A stretch of DNA of 64,000 nucleotides, taken from NCBI GenBank assembly GCA_963678085.1, contig OY782680.1, forward strand, positions 1,984,001-2,048,000, given 5' to 3'. The notes under the pieces were generated by a model that was not told the origin of the DNA, ran no database searches, and saw only the letters and a list, made by a program, of their open reading frames with translations. Below, piece after piece: positions 42,244 through 51,302 of this stretch. A program made the translations under genes and the position numbers. The stretch comes from Aliishimia sp963678085 (GTDB taxonomy: Bacteria; Pseudomonadota; Alphaproteobacteria; Rhodobacterales; Rhodobacteraceae). The stretch's first letter is position 1. Every line of letters begins with the position of its first letter.

Positions 42244-43587
42244 TTGGATATCGCAACATTAAGCGCCAGTTTTGGCGGGTTCATTTGGTTCCTGGCTGCC
42301 TTTATCGTGGCCCTGTCGGTGATCGTCGCGATCCATGAATATGGCCATTACATTGTCGGACGCTGGTCCGGGATTCATGCAGATGTGTTCTCGATCGGAT
42401 TTGGGCCTGTGCTCTGGTCGGGTTTTGATCGGCGTGGAACCAAATGGCAAATCGCCGCGCTGCCCTTGGGCGGCTATGTGAAATTTGCCGGGGATGCGAA
42501 TGCGGCATCTGGTGCAGATAGTGAGGCCATGGCAGAGGCCGCACAAGATCCAGAAGCGCTGCGTAAAACCATGCATGGCGCACCGCTTTGGGCACGCGCG
42601 GCGACGGTTGCTGCGGGTCCGATTTTCAATTTCGCCCTGTCGATCCTGATTTTTGGCGGTATGGCGATCTATTCAGGAACTGTCAAAGAGCCCCTCACCG
42701 TTGGCGCGTTGCCCGATCTGCCTGCCCAAATCAGAGAGTTGCGCGCAGGCGATGAAATCCTTGCGCTCGATGGCGTGTTGCTCAGCACATTGCGCGAGGA
42801 GAATAAGACGCTTGAGCTGCAAGATGTTGCGATCACCCAGTATTTGGTGCGCCGGGACGGAGCAGAGATTACTGTCGCGGATGTGAACTATCAGCTGCCC
42901 ATCGTCGGCGGCGTGACCCCGCAATCACGCGCCTTGCGTGCAGGCCTTCAGGCCGGTGATGTCATCACAGCGGTTGATGGGGTTCCAGTCTACAATTTTG
43001 GACGGCTTATCGAAATCGTCACCGCCTCTGAAGGTGCGCCCTTGCTCTTTACCATCTGGCGTGCGGGCGAGAGTTTCGATGTCGAAATCGCCGCCCGCCG
43101 GGATGATGTGCCAAAACGCGGCGGTGGGTTTGAACAAAGATGGCTGATCGGTGTTCAATCAAGCCTGCCTTTTGAGCCTGCCATGCAGGCGGTTGGCCCA
43201 GTGCAAGCCTTGCAGCTCGGGGCCGAGCGCACCTGGCGGACCATAACAGGCACTGTGTCGGGGCTGTCACATATTATCAGTCAGAAGATTGGCCGCTGTA
43301 ACCTGTCCGGCCCCGTTACCATCGCGCAAATCGCCGGGCAAACCGCATCACAAGGGCTCTGGCAATTCATTACCTTTCTGGCCGGGATCTCGACTGTTGT
43401 TGGGTTCATGAACCTGATCCCGATCCCTGCGCTCGATGGGGGGCATCTGGTGTTCTACACCTATGAGGCCATCTTTCGCCGCCCCCCCAGCGAGGCGGTG
43501 GCGCGTATCTTGATGACCATCGGCATCGCATGTGTGCTTAGCTTAATGGGGTTTGCCCTGTTCAATGACCTCACCTGCGTGCGCTAA
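42244..43587 (+). CDS. rseP: Site-2 protease RseP
   Basis: A 447-residue membrane zinc protease for regulated intramembrane cleavage, for example of anti-sigma factors. The HExxH motif is VAIHEYGHYIVGRWSG (residues 29-33), the LDG motif is PIPALDGGHLVFYTYE near residue 395, and two PDZ domains occur in the periplasmic part (about 130-310). Four membrane helices are expected. The TTG at 42244 is the start, with AAGGA at 42230-42234; no better start is seen. It is followed by a 310-bp gap with a small ORF before bamA. Confidence 0.93.
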   Translation: MDIATLSASFGGFIWFLAAFIVALSVIVAIHEYGHYIVGRWSGIHADVFSIGFGPVLWSGFDRRGTKWQIAALPLGGYVKFAGDANAASGADSEAMAEAAQDPEALRKTMHGAPLWARAATVAAGPIFNFALSILIFGGMAIYSGTVKEPLTVGALPDLPAQIRELRAGDEILALDGVLLSTLREENKTLELQDVAITQYLVRRDGAEITVADVNYQLPIVGGVTPQSRALRAGLQAGDVITAVDGVPVYNFGRLIEIVTASEGAPLLFTIWRAGESFDVEIAARRDDVPKRGGGFEQRWLIGVQSSLPFEPAMQAVGPVQALQLGAERTWRTITGTVSGLSHIISQKIGRCNLSGPVTIAQIAGQTASQGLWQFITFLAGISTVVGFMNLIPIPALDGGHLVFYTYEAIFRRPPSEAVARILMTIGIACVLSLMGFALFNDLTCVR

Positions 43588-43681
43588 ACCCTCGCCTGCG
43601 CTGTCACTATTTTGCCCCATTTGCGTTAAACTTGCGCCCTGATCTTAAACTAAGGTTTTTTCAGATCTCAGGGGACGGCAG

Positions 43682-43813
43682 ATGCAGATACTTCATGCGG
43701 GTTATAAAGGGCTTAGCCTCATTTTTGTGCTGAATTGGGACCGTTTGATCTATGTTGCGACTTTGATTGTTGCGCTTTTGCTCGGGTCTTGGGTTGGGAA
43801 CGTGATATTCTAG
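43682..43813 (+). CDS. Small membrane protein of 43 residues
   Basis: ATG 43682 follows AGGGGA by 6 nt and opens a 43-codon frame to TAG 43811. The product begins MQILHAGYKGLSLIFVLNWD and continues with one membrane helix (IYVATLIVALLLGSWVG). Similar short proteins with a GYKGLSLxFxLNWDR N-terminus occur in roseobacter genomes to my recollection, but I cannot verify it. It lies between rseP and bamA, 84 bp before bamA, and may be part of the envelope operon. Confidence 0.65.
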   Translation: MQILHAGYKGLSLIFVLNWDRLIYVATLIVALLLGSWVGNVIF

Positions 43814-43897
43814 CCACGCCCTGGCATTCGACGCTTTGGTTTTTGACAACGCAATCACAAATGGTTATCCCAGTCGTAATCAAGGTTAACGGCGGGA

Positions 43898-46267
43898 ATG
43901 ACAATGTCGGCGGGGCTCTCTTTTTTCAAAACACCAACGAAGCGCGCAATATTGGGCAGCGGAACCGTGCTAAGATCCGTTCTGGGGCTGGTCGTTGTCA
44001 CTTTGGTTGCGGGCACAGTTGCAACAGTGGCGCAGACCTATCGCTTTAGCAAAGTCGAAATCGACGGCAACCAACGTGTTGGTGATGCGGCGATTTTGCA
44101 GACTGCAGGAATTGCACGCGGCCAAACAGTGTCAGCGGGCCAGGTCAATGATGCGCTGCAAAAACTGCAAAATTCCGGGCTGTTTGAATCCGTCACCGTT
44201 GAGCCGCTTGGGAATACTTTGGTGATCAAAGTCGTGGAATTGCCGACGATCAACCGTGTGAGCTTTGAAGGCAATCGCCGGATCAAAGATGATGTCTTGG
44301 CCCCCTTGGTGCAAAGCCAAGAGCGGCGGGTTTATAGCCCGTCCCAAGCGCAGCGCGATGCCTCGGTGTTGGCAGAAGCTTACGCCAGTCAAGGGCGTCT
44401 GGCCGCGCGGGTTATCCCACGTATCATCAGCCGCAGCGATAACCGGGTTGATCTGGTCTTTGAAATCTTCGAAGGTGACGTCTCGGAAATCGAACGTCTC
44501 AGCTTTGTTGGCAACCGCGTGTTCTCAGATCGTGCATTGCGCCGGGTCTTGGAAACAAAACAGGCGGGCTTTTTGCGGGCCTTTATCACGCGCGACACCT
44601 TTGCTGAGGACCGGATTGAATTTGATAAGCAGGTCTTGCGCGATTTTTATCTGAGCCGTGGCTATGTCGATTTCCGCACCAATTCGGTAAATGCTGAGCT
44701 GCTGCCTAATAAAGATGGCTTCTTCTTGGTGTTCAACGTGCAGGAAGGGCAGCAATTCAACTTTGGCGAAATCACGGTCACGTCGGAACTTGATGATGTG
44801 GATGCCGATGAGTTTCTTGCTGCTACCCGCTCTCAAACCGGAAAAACCTACGCGCCTACGCGGGTCGAAAATGACATTGCGCGGATGGAGCGTTTGGCCG
44901 CTGAGAAACTGATTGATTTTCTGCGGATTGAACCACGCATCACGCGCAATGACGCAGAGCTGACCTTGGATGTGGAATATGTTCTAAGCCGTGGCCCGCG
45001 CGTCTTTGTTGAGCGCATTGATATTGAAGGAAACACCACGACGCTGGACCGCGTTATTCGCCAGCAATTCAAATCAGCCGAAGGTGATCCTTTTAATCCC
45101 CGCGAAATTCGCGAAAGTGCCGAGCGTGTGCGGGCCTTGGACTATTTCGAAAATGTCGATGTGAACGCGCGCGAAGGCTCGAGCCCGGATCAGGTGGTGG
45201 TTGACGTGGATGTTGAAGAAGCGCCTACAGGTTCCTTTACCATCGGCGGCTCGTTCTCCAGCAATGACGGCTTTGGCCTCGCACTGCAATTTGCCGAAAG
45301 CAACTTTATGGGGCGCGGGCAAAAGCTGTCCATTTCCGTCTCTACTGCAGAGGAATCGCAAAACGCCTCGATCACGTTCGTTGAACCCAAACTGCTCGGG
45401 CGGGATCTGGAATTTGGGTTGACCGCCTCTTTGATGACGACGGAATCCTCATTCTTTACCTATAATTCTGAGGATCTTATTTTTCAGCCAGGCATTGCCT
45501 TCCCGGTCAGTGGGAATGGCCGCTTTGGTCTGCGCTATCGCTATGAAGAGGTTGAGATGACCGCCGATGGCGATAAGCCGGGGGCCGTGCTCAGAAACGA
45601 GATTTCACGCGGGAAACTGTCAAGTAGCTCGATCGGCTACACCTATACCTATGATACGCGGCGCAGCGGGCTGAACACTGATGCGGGCATGCTCTTTGAG
45701 CTGTCCCAGGATTTCGGCGGTTTGGGCGGCGATAACGAATATCTGAAAAGCACGGCTAAATGGATCGGCCAACGCAAATTGCACAACCGTGATATCACGT
45801 TGCGGGCAACTCTTGAGGCCGGTGCGTTGAATTGGTCCAACGGCACGAGCCGCACCGATGACCGATTTGTGTTGAACCCAGAGATCATTCGTGGCTTTGA
45901 GCCCGGCGGCATCGGCCCGCGTGATCGTAGCCTGAATGCTGCAGGAAATGCGGCAGATGATCCTCTGGGGGGCAACCTCTATTATGCGGTGCGCTTTGAT
46001 GCCGAATTCCCACTTGGTCTGCCCGAGGAATATGGCATCCGCGGCGGCGCATTCTATGATATCGGCAATCTCTGGGATCTCAGCGATGTGGATCTAAGTG
46101 GCGGTAACATTGTTGGCGAAAACGGCTCTGCACGCCATGTGATCGGGGTCTCGATCCTTTGGGATACGCCGATTGGACCTTTGCGCTTTAACTTTTCAGA
46201 AGCGCTCAAGAAAGAGACCTATGACCGTGAGCAATCCTTCGACTTCACCATAACCACACGGTTCTAA
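43898..46267 (+). CDS. bamA: Outer membrane protein assembly factor BamA
   Basis: A 789-residue BamA, core of the outer-membrane beta-barrel insertion machine. It has an N-terminal signal/anchor region ending near VATVAQ, five POTRA domains (about 50-430, starting FSKVEIDGNQRVGDAAILQTAG), and a 16-strand beta barrel with the conserved FEPGGIGPRDR loop (the xRGF-like lid region contains IRGFEPGG). The C-terminal residue is Phe (DFTITTRF), a barrel targeting signal. It lies 3 bp upstream of the skp-like gene. Confidence 0.97.
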   Translation: MTMSAGLSFFKTPTKRAILGSGTVLRSVLGLVVVTLVAGTVATVAQTYRFSKVEIDGNQRVGDAAILQTAGIARGQTVSAGQVNDALQKLQNSGLFESVTVEPLGNTLVIKVVELPTINRVSFEGNRRIKDDVLAPLVQSQERRVYSPSQAQRDASVLAEAYASQGRLAARVIPRIISRSDNRVDLVFEIFEGDVSEIERLSFVGNRVFSDRALRRVLETKQAGFLRAFITRDTFAEDRIEFDKQVLRDFYLSRGYVDFRTNSVNAELLPNKDGFFLVFNVQEGQQFNFGEITVTSELDDVDADEFLAATRSQTGKTYAPTRVENDIARMERLAAEKLIDFLRIEPRITRNDAELTLDVEYVLSRGPRVFVERIDIEGNTTTLDRVIRQQFKSAEGDPFNPREIRESAERVRALDYFENVDVNAREGSSPDQVVVDVDVEEAPTGSFTIGGSFSSNDGFGLALQFAESNFMGRGQKLSISVSTAEESQNASITFVEPKLLGRDLEFGLTASLMTTESSFFTYNSEDLIFQPGIAFPVSGNGRFGLRYRYEEVEMTADGDKPGAVLRNEISRGKLSSSSIGYTYTYDTRRSGLNTDAGMLFELSQDFGGLGGDNEYLKSTAKWIGQRKLHNRDITLRATLEAGALNWSNGTSRTDDRFVLNPEIIRGFEPGGIGPRDRSLNAAGNAADDPLGGNLYYAVRFDAEFPLGLPEEYGIRGGAFYDIGNLWDLSDVDLSGGNIVGENGSARHVIGVSILWDTPIGPLRFNFSEALKKETYDREQSFDFTITTRF

Positions 46268-46270
46268 ACT

Positions 46271-46819
46271 ATGAGAGCGGTGCGCTTTTTCCTTGTGATC
46301 TGCGCGCTGCTTTTTGGCGGCGCCGCAAATGCCCAGGCACCGCTGCAATTCCAAAGCCCGGTTCTTATTGCGGATTTGCAGCAGATCTACCTGCGCAGCG
46401 CGTTTGGCGTGCGTTTGGAGCAAGAGCGCGCCGCAGCTTGGGCGACGCTTGACGAGGAGAATGCACGCATTGGGAAAGAGCTCGAGGCAGAAGAGCTGCG
46501 TTTGACGACGGAACGCGCATCGCTCTCGCCCGAAGAGTTTCGCGACAAAGCCGATGCTTTTGACGCCAAAGCGCGCGAAACTCGCCAAATCCAGCGCGAA
46601 AAAGCCATAGCACTGCAACAGCAATCCGATAAGATCCCGGCGGAATTTATCGCGGCAATCTCTCCGATCATGGAGGGCATCATGCGCGAAACCGGCGCGT
46701 TGGTGGTCCTTGATAAGCGGAACTCGCTATGGAGTGCAAATGTGGTTGACATCACGGATGAGGCGGTGCGCCGAATAGATGCACAGATCGGGGATGGGCA
46801 GGATCTGGTGGCCGAATAG
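46271..46819 (+). CDS. Periplasmic chaperone OmpH/Skp
   Basis: A 182-residue Skp/OmpH family protein with a signal peptide (RAVRFFLVICALLFGGAANAQA) and a long coiled-coil middle (about 55-120, LDEENARIGKELEAEELRLTTERASL). Skp binds unfolded outer-membrane proteins and delivers them to BamA, directly upstream. The C-terminal part (AISPIMEGIMRETGALVVLDKRNSLWS) matches the family. A 73-bp gap separates it from fabZ; lpxD, present here in many Gram-negative bacteria, is absent. Confidence 0.9.
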   Translation: MRAVRFFLVICALLFGGAANAQAPLQFQSPVLIADLQQIYLRSAFGVRLEQERAAAWATLDEENARIGKELEAEELRLTTERASLSPEEFRDKADAFDAKARETRQIQREKAIALQQQSDKIPAEFIAAISPIMEGIMRETGALVVLDKRNSLWSANVVDITDEAVRRIDAQIGDGQDLVAE

Positions 46820-46892
46820 ATCACAGTGCTTGCCGCGGGGCCCGCAACTTGCTAGGTCACGGCGAACCGCGATCCGAGTAAAGTAAAACACT

Positions 46893-47357
46893 ATGACACA
46901 AGATGTAACAACCGCCGATATTCAACTGATCCAGCGCATCTTACCGCACCGTTACCCGTTTCTCTTGGTGGATCGCGTTGAGCAGATGAATGGCACGCAA
47001 AGCGCTGTTGGCATCAAGAATGTCACAATGAATGAGCCGCATTTCCAGGGCCATTTTCCAGGGCTACCAATTATGCCCGGCGTGACAATTGTTGAGGCCA
47101 TGGCACAAACCACCGCCGTTATGGTTGGGGTAGCGCTTGGCATGGCGGATAAAAACATGAAGGTTTACTTCATGTCGATTGATAAATGTAAGTTCCGCCG
47201 CAAAGTCATCCCAGGCGATATTTTGCGCATGGAGATGCAAACCCTGCGCGGCAAACCCGGCGCTAAGGTTTGGAAATTCGGTGGCACAGCGCGTGTGGGG
47301 GATGAGATCGCTGCCGAGGCCGAATTTACCGCAATGATGGACTTGCCCAAGGACTAA
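46893..47357 (+). CDS. fabZ: 3-hydroxyacyl-ACP dehydratase FabZ
   Basis: A 154-residue hot-dog-fold dehydratase of type II fatty acid synthesis. The catalytic histidine is in FQGHFPGLPIMPGVTIVEAMAQ (about residue 52) and the second acidic residue follows in the helix. ILPHRYPFLLVDRV is a typical N-terminus. It shares the substrate 3-hydroxyacyl-ACP with LpxA, which is encoded 3 bp downstream, so co-regulation of lipid A and phospholipid acyl supply is expected. Confidence 0.97.
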   Translation: MTQDVTTADIQLIQRILPHRYPFLLVDRVEQMNGTQSAVGIKNVTMNEPHFQGHFPGLPIMPGVTIVEAMAQTTAVMVGVALGMADKNMKVYFMSIDKCKFRRKVIPGDILRMEMQTLRGKPGAKVWKFGGTARVGDEIAAEAEFTAMMDLPKD

Positions 47358-47360
47358 ATC

Positions 47361-48140
47361 ATGACCATTCACCCCAGTGCGATTGTCGAGCCAGGTGCGC
47401 AGATCAATCCCAGCGCCACAATCGGTCCCTTTTGCACTGTGGGGCCAGAGGTCTCTCTCGGTCCGAATGTCGAGCTGAAATCGCATGTGGTGGTGACCGG
47501 GCGCACCTCTATTGGTGAGGGAACCGTGATTTTTCCTTTCTCGGTGATTGGCGAAATCCCGCAAGATCTGAAATTCAAGGGCGAAGCTTCCCGCCTTGAG
47601 ATTGGCGCGCGCAACCGTATTCGTGAACATGTGACCATGAACACAGGCACCGAGGGGGGTGGCGGGGTCACAAAAATTGGCGATGATGGGCTGTTTATGG
47701 CCGGGTGTCATGTGGCCCATGATGCGATTATCGGGAACCGTGTGATTGTGGTGAATTCCGTCGCGCTTGGCGGGCATTGCATCCTAGAGGATGATGTGAT
47801 CGTTGGTGGACTTTCTGGCGTGCATCAATTCGTGCGCATCGGACAGGGGGCAATCATTGGCGCGCTGACCATGGTGGCCCGCGATGTGATCCCGCATGGC
47901 TTGGTGCAAGGGGCGCGTGGTGAACTTGATGGGCTCAATCTTGTGGGGCTAAAGCGGCGCGGCGTGGCGCGCGAGGATATCACCGCCCTGCGCGCCGCCT
48001 TCCAGATGATGGCCCAGGGCGAGGGCACCTTTCATGAGCGCGTTGACCGGATGCAGCAAGAATTTGACAGCGATTATGTAAATCAGATCGTTGATTTCGT
48101 GACCGCGCAAAGTGATCGCTCCTTCCTGACCCCCTCATGA
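47361..48140 (+). CDS. lpxA: UDP-N-acetylglucosamine O-acyltransferase
   Basis: A 259-residue left-handed beta-helix acyltransferase for the first step of lipid A synthesis. Hexapeptide repeats run through most of the chain (IHPSAIVEPGAQINPSATIGPFCTVGP). The conserved active-site histidine is in AGCHVAHDAIIGNRVI; QFVRIGQGAIIGA is also typical. ATGA overlap with lpxI at 48137. Confidence 0.97.
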   Translation: MTIHPSAIVEPGAQINPSATIGPFCTVGPEVSLGPNVELKSHVVVTGRTSIGEGTVIFPFSVIGEIPQDLKFKGEASRLEIGARNRIREHVTMNTGTEGGGGVTKIGDDGLFMAGCHVAHDAIIGNRVIVVNSVALGGHCILEDDVIVGGLSGVHQFVRIGQGAIIGALTMVARDVIPHGLVQGARGELDGLNLVGLKRRGVAREDITALRAAFQMMAQGEGTFHERVDRMQQEFDSDYVNQIVDFVTAQSDRSFLTPS

Positions 48141-48919
48141 CCCTGGCTCTCATATGCGGCTCTGGCGATCTGCCACAAGCCATCGCATCCCAGCAAAGCA
48201 CGCCCCCGCTTATTTGCGCGCTTGAAGGGTTCGCGCCAAATGGGCTCAAGGTCGATATTGGCTTCCGCCTCGAAACCCTTGGCACGCTTTTGCAAACCCT
48301 GAAGCAGCGCGGCATTTCGCAAATCTGCCTATGCGGCGCAATCCGTCGCCCGCCCATTGATCCGTCTCAGATTGATACGCTGACCCTGCCGCTTGTCCCG
48401 ATTTTGCAAAGCGCTTTAGGGCAGGGGGATGATGGGGCGCTCAGGGCCGTTATGTCCCTTTTTGAACAGCGCGGGTTTGACATTCGCAGCGCGGCAGAGC
48501 TCGCGCCAAATCTTCTGCCACCTGCGGGCGTGTTAACGAAATCTGAGCCGGATATAAACCTGGCGGATCTGATGCTTGCGCAAAGCACATTGGAAGATAT
48601 GGGAAAAAAAGATCTCGGGCAGGCCTGTATTTTGCAAAATGGTCAAGTGATCGCGCGTGAAACAGATGCGGGCACCGATGCGATGTTGCAAAATTTGCAA
48701 ATCGCTTCAGCGGGTGGATTTCTTTACAAAGCCCCCAAGCCCGGCCAAGACCAGCGCGCAGATCTGCCAACGATAGGACTAAAAACTGCGCAAAACTGCA
48801 TCGCCCTCGGCCTATCGGGTATCGTCATTCAAGCGGGCGCAGTTATTGTGCTGTCACTTGAGGATGTGATCACAAAGCTCGATCATGCAGGCCTGTTCCT
48901 TTGGGTGCGCAAGGAATGA
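48137..48919 (+). CDS. lpxI: UDP-2,3-diacylglucosamine pyrophosphatase LpxI
   Basis: A 260-residue LpxI (DUF1009), which makes lipid X from UDP-2,3-diacylglucosamine and replaces LpxH in many alphaproteobacteria. The N-terminus LALICGSGDLPQAIA and the C-terminal block APKPGQDQRADLPTIGLKT with the catalytic aspartate are characteristic. Overlaps both neighbours (lpxA by ATGA, lpxB by ATGA). Four TTTGCAAA octamers lie within the gene. Confidence 0.93.
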   Translation: MTLALICGSGDLPQAIASQQSTPPLICALEGFAPNGLKVDIGFRLETLGTLLQTLKQRGISQICLCGAIRRPPIDPSQIDTLTLPLVPILQSALGQGDDGALRAVMSLFEQRGFDIRSAAELAPNLLPPAGVLTKSEPDINLADLMLAQSTLEDMGKKDLGQACILQNGQVIARETDAGTDAMLQNLQIASAGGFLYKAPKPGQDQRADLPTIGLKTAQNCIALGLSGIVIQAGAVIVLSLEDVITKLDHAGLFLWVRKE

Positions 48920-50064
48920 AGGTCTTTGTGATCGCCGGGGAGCCCTCGGGCGACGCTTTGGGCGGCGCGCTTTTGCAAGGTCTGCATCAGCTTGTGCCGG
49001 ACGGGCTGGAATTTAAAGGCATCGGTGGCCCGCTCATGCAGGCGCAGGGTTTGCAAAGTGATTTCGATATGTCCGAGCTAAGCCTGATGGGCCTCGTCGA
49101 GATCCTGCCGAAATATTTTCATTTAAAGCGGCGGATCGCGCAGACGGCAGAACACATCCTGTCATGGCAACCGGATGTTGTGATCACAATTGATAGCCCC
49201 GATTTTTGCCTGCGCGTCGCCAAAGCGGTAAAGGCGCAAAACCCGCATATTCGCTGCGTGCATTACGTCGCGCCCACTGTATGGGCCTGGCGTCCTAAGC
49301 GCGCACAAAAGATGGCGGCATTTATTGATCAGGTTCTGGCCCTCTTCCCCTTTGAACCCCCCTATATGGAAGCCGCCGGGATGCGATGCGATTTTGTTGG
49401 GCACCCGGTCACAACAATGCCCCAGCCTAGAGGCGCGGATATCGAAGCGTTTCGCGACAGGCACCAAGGCACCCCGCGCATCCTCTGCCTGCCTGGCTCA
49501 CGAAAAGGAGAGGTGCAGCGCCTTGCGCCGATATTTGCAAAGGTCGCTTCGCAAATATGCAAAACGCTCCCAAATGCGAAATTCATCCTGCCCGCCGCGC
49601 GCCCGGTTGCTGAGCTGATTTTGCAAGATAAACATATATGGCCTGAGAATACAGACATCCTTGATGGGCGAACATGCCCCGAGGCTGAGAAAAAAGCAGC
49701 CTTTGCCGCGGCGGACGTGGCTTTGGCCGCTTCGGGAACGGTTTCATTAGAGCTCGCGGCCGCGCAAACCCCGATGGTGATCGCCTATGATATGTCTTGG
49801 TTGACGCGCAAAATTATGCAACGGCTCTTATTGACGGATACGGTGACGCTCGTGAACCTGGTTTCTGAGACCCGCGTGGTGCCCGAATTTATCGGGGAAA
49901 ATTGCAAAGCTGAGCCCATCACCGAGGCGATTTTGCAAATCTTGCAAACTCAGGACGCGCAAATTGAGGCGATGCAGCTCACCATGCAAAGGCTTGGCGC
50001 AGGCGGCGAGCCCCCCGGATTGCGCGCCGCAAAGGCCGTTCTGGCGGGTTTGCAAAGCGCCTGA
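48916..50064 (+). CDS. lpxB: Lipid-A-disaccharide synthase
   Basis: A 382-residue GT19 glycosyltransferase that joins lipid X and UDP-diacylglucosamine to the lipid A disaccharide. Conserved blocks: MKVFVIAGEPSGDALGGAL, SLMGLVEILPKYFHL, IDSPDFCLRVAKAVK, YVAPTVWAWRPKRAQKMA, and LCLPGSRKGEVQRL. Start ATG 48916 overlaps the lpxI stop; the 15-base longer frame is not used. It closes the lipid A run. Four TTTGCAAA octamers lie within it. Confidence 0.97.
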   Translation: MKVFVIAGEPSGDALGGALLQGLHQLVPDGLEFKGIGGPLMQAQGLQSDFDMSELSLMGLVEILPKYFHLKRRIAQTAEHILSWQPDVVITIDSPDFCLRVAKAVKAQNPHIRCVHYVAPTVWAWRPKRAQKMAAFIDQVLALFPFEPPYMEAAGMRCDFVGHPVTTMPQPRGADIEAFRDRHQGTPRILCLPGSRKGEVQRLAPIFAKVASQICKTLPNAKFILPAARPVAELILQDKHIWPENTDILDGRTCPEAEKKAAFAAADVALAASGTVSLELAAAQTPMVIAYDMSWLTRKIMQRLLLTDTVTLVNLVSETRVVPEFIGENCKAEPITEAILQILQTQDAQIEAMQLTMQRLGAGGEPPGLRAAKAVLAGLQSA

Positions 50065-50110
50065 TACTGTGCGACGCTACGCGATGAACGAGTGAAAAAG
50101 GAATAGTCTT

Positions 50111-50647
50111 GTGGGAACATATATAGTTAGGGCAATCACCGCCGCTGGTTTGGCTATGGCGCTAAGCGGCCATGCTCAGGCTGAAGAGCGCAGATTGCAA
50201 GTAAAGCAGGGGCTTTGCATTGAGATGACAGAAGCCAATGGGCGAACGGCGATTGAGGTGGCCGAAGCTTCTCTTAGTTGTTTTGCAGAAGGAAAGCTTG
50301 AGCAAGGTTTGGAGCTCTTTGCTGCTGTCGAACTCTTTGAGTGGTATGACGAAAAGCGAATGAAACGTCATTTCAGCGTATCGCATATTAATGATTGGGT
50401 TTCTCGTGAGCTTGATGATATCATCGTAGACGATTTGGGGTTGGATAGCACTTTGAGGCCTAAACATGAGGAGTTGACAACAAACCGGCGCTGGATGCGC
50501 CAGCTATGCGAGAACATCTCAAAGCTAGATCCTCCGCGCTATTGGCCAGACTATTTGGACGAGATAGACGGTCCAGCTCCGGATAACATTCCCGTTCACC
50601 CGGAGCTCTGGCGTTCTGTTGTGAGGGGCGGTTTGTGCCCGAGCTAG
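50111..50647 (+). CDS. Secreted protein of unknown function, paralogue A
   Basis: A 178-residue protein starting GTG 50111 with AAGGAA upstream. A signal peptide (AITAAGLAMALSGHAQAEE, cleavage after AQA) leads to a periplasmic or secreted chain with EERRLQVKQGLCIEMTEA, SLSCFAEGKLEQGLELF, WVSRELDDIIVDDLGLDSTL, QLCENISKLDPPRYWPDYL and a C-terminal GLCPS. Four cysteines shared with the downstream paralogue suggest two disulfides. I know no family. It follows lpxB by 46 bp; GC looks lower than in the lpx genes. Confidence 0.75.
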   Translation: MGTYIVRAITAAGLAMALSGHAQAEERRLQVKQGLCIEMTEANGRTAIEVAEASLSCFAEGKLEQGLELFAAVELFEWYDEKRMKRHFSVSHINDWVSRELDDIIVDDLGLDSTLRPKHEELTTNRRWMRQLCENISKLDPPRYWPDYLDEIDGPAPDNIPVHPELWRSVVRGGLCPS

Positions 50648-50753
50648 GTCCACTATTTGCGAAGCTGCCTGAAATGATGGCCTCTTTGACAAGCCGAGCA
50701 AAAACGATCTACGCTCCGCTGACATCAAGCGCTTTGCAAAAAAGGGAAGCCTA

Positions 50754-51287
50754 ATGAAACAAAATCTGATTCGAGTGATCGGAGCCGCTGGTTTGGCTTT
50801 GGCACTAGGTGGTCATGCCCAGGCTGAGGAGCGCAGATTGCAAGTCAAGCAAGGGCTTTGCATTGAGCTGACCGAGGCCAAAGGGCGTTCGGTCATTGAG
50901 CTGGCAGAGGCTTCGATCAGTTGTTTTGCTGAAGGGAAGCTAGAGCTAGGCCTTGAGATCTATGTAGCTGCTTCGGTTCGTGAGGAGTATGACGTAGAGC
51001 GAATGGAAGAATATTATGACACATTCGCTATAGATGGTTGGGTTTCTCGGGAAATAGAAGACATCATTGGTGACGATCTGGGCTTGGATAGCACTGTTGT
51101 CCCGAAAGCGGAGCAATTATTTGAAGATCCGCGCTGGGTGCGCCAGCAATGTGAGAACGTGACCAAGCTTGGCCTCCCGCGCTATTGGCCGGATTATCTT
51201 GAAGGGGTCGGTGAGGCTCCCGTGATTATACCTATTCACCCGCTCCTTTGGCTTGAGACTGTGTCGTCAACGATCTGCGAGGCTTAG
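50754..51287 (+). CDS. Secreted protein of unknown function, paralogue B
   Basis: A 177-residue protein with the same layout as the upstream gene: signal peptide (VIGAAGLALALGGHAQAEE), EERRLQVKQGLCIELTEA, SISCFAEGKLELGLEIY, WVSREIEDIIGDDLGLDSTV, QQCENVTKLGLPRYWPDYL and a late cysteine (TICEA). The cysteine pattern is retained while the middle segment (about 75-95) diverges. ATG 50754 follows AGGGAAG. The 106-bp spacer carries no other feature. Function unknown; tandem duplication is clear. Confidence 0.8.
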   Translation: MKQNLIRVIGAAGLALALGGHAQAEERRLQVKQGLCIELTEAKGRSVIELAEASISCFAEGKLELGLEIYVAASVREEYDVERMEEYYDTFAIDGWVSREIEDIIGDDLGLDSTVVPKAEQLFEDPRWVRQQCENVTKLGLPRYWPDYLEGVGEAPVIIPIHPLLWLETVSSTICEA

Positions 51288-51302
51288 GGCTACCTTTTGT
51301 GG

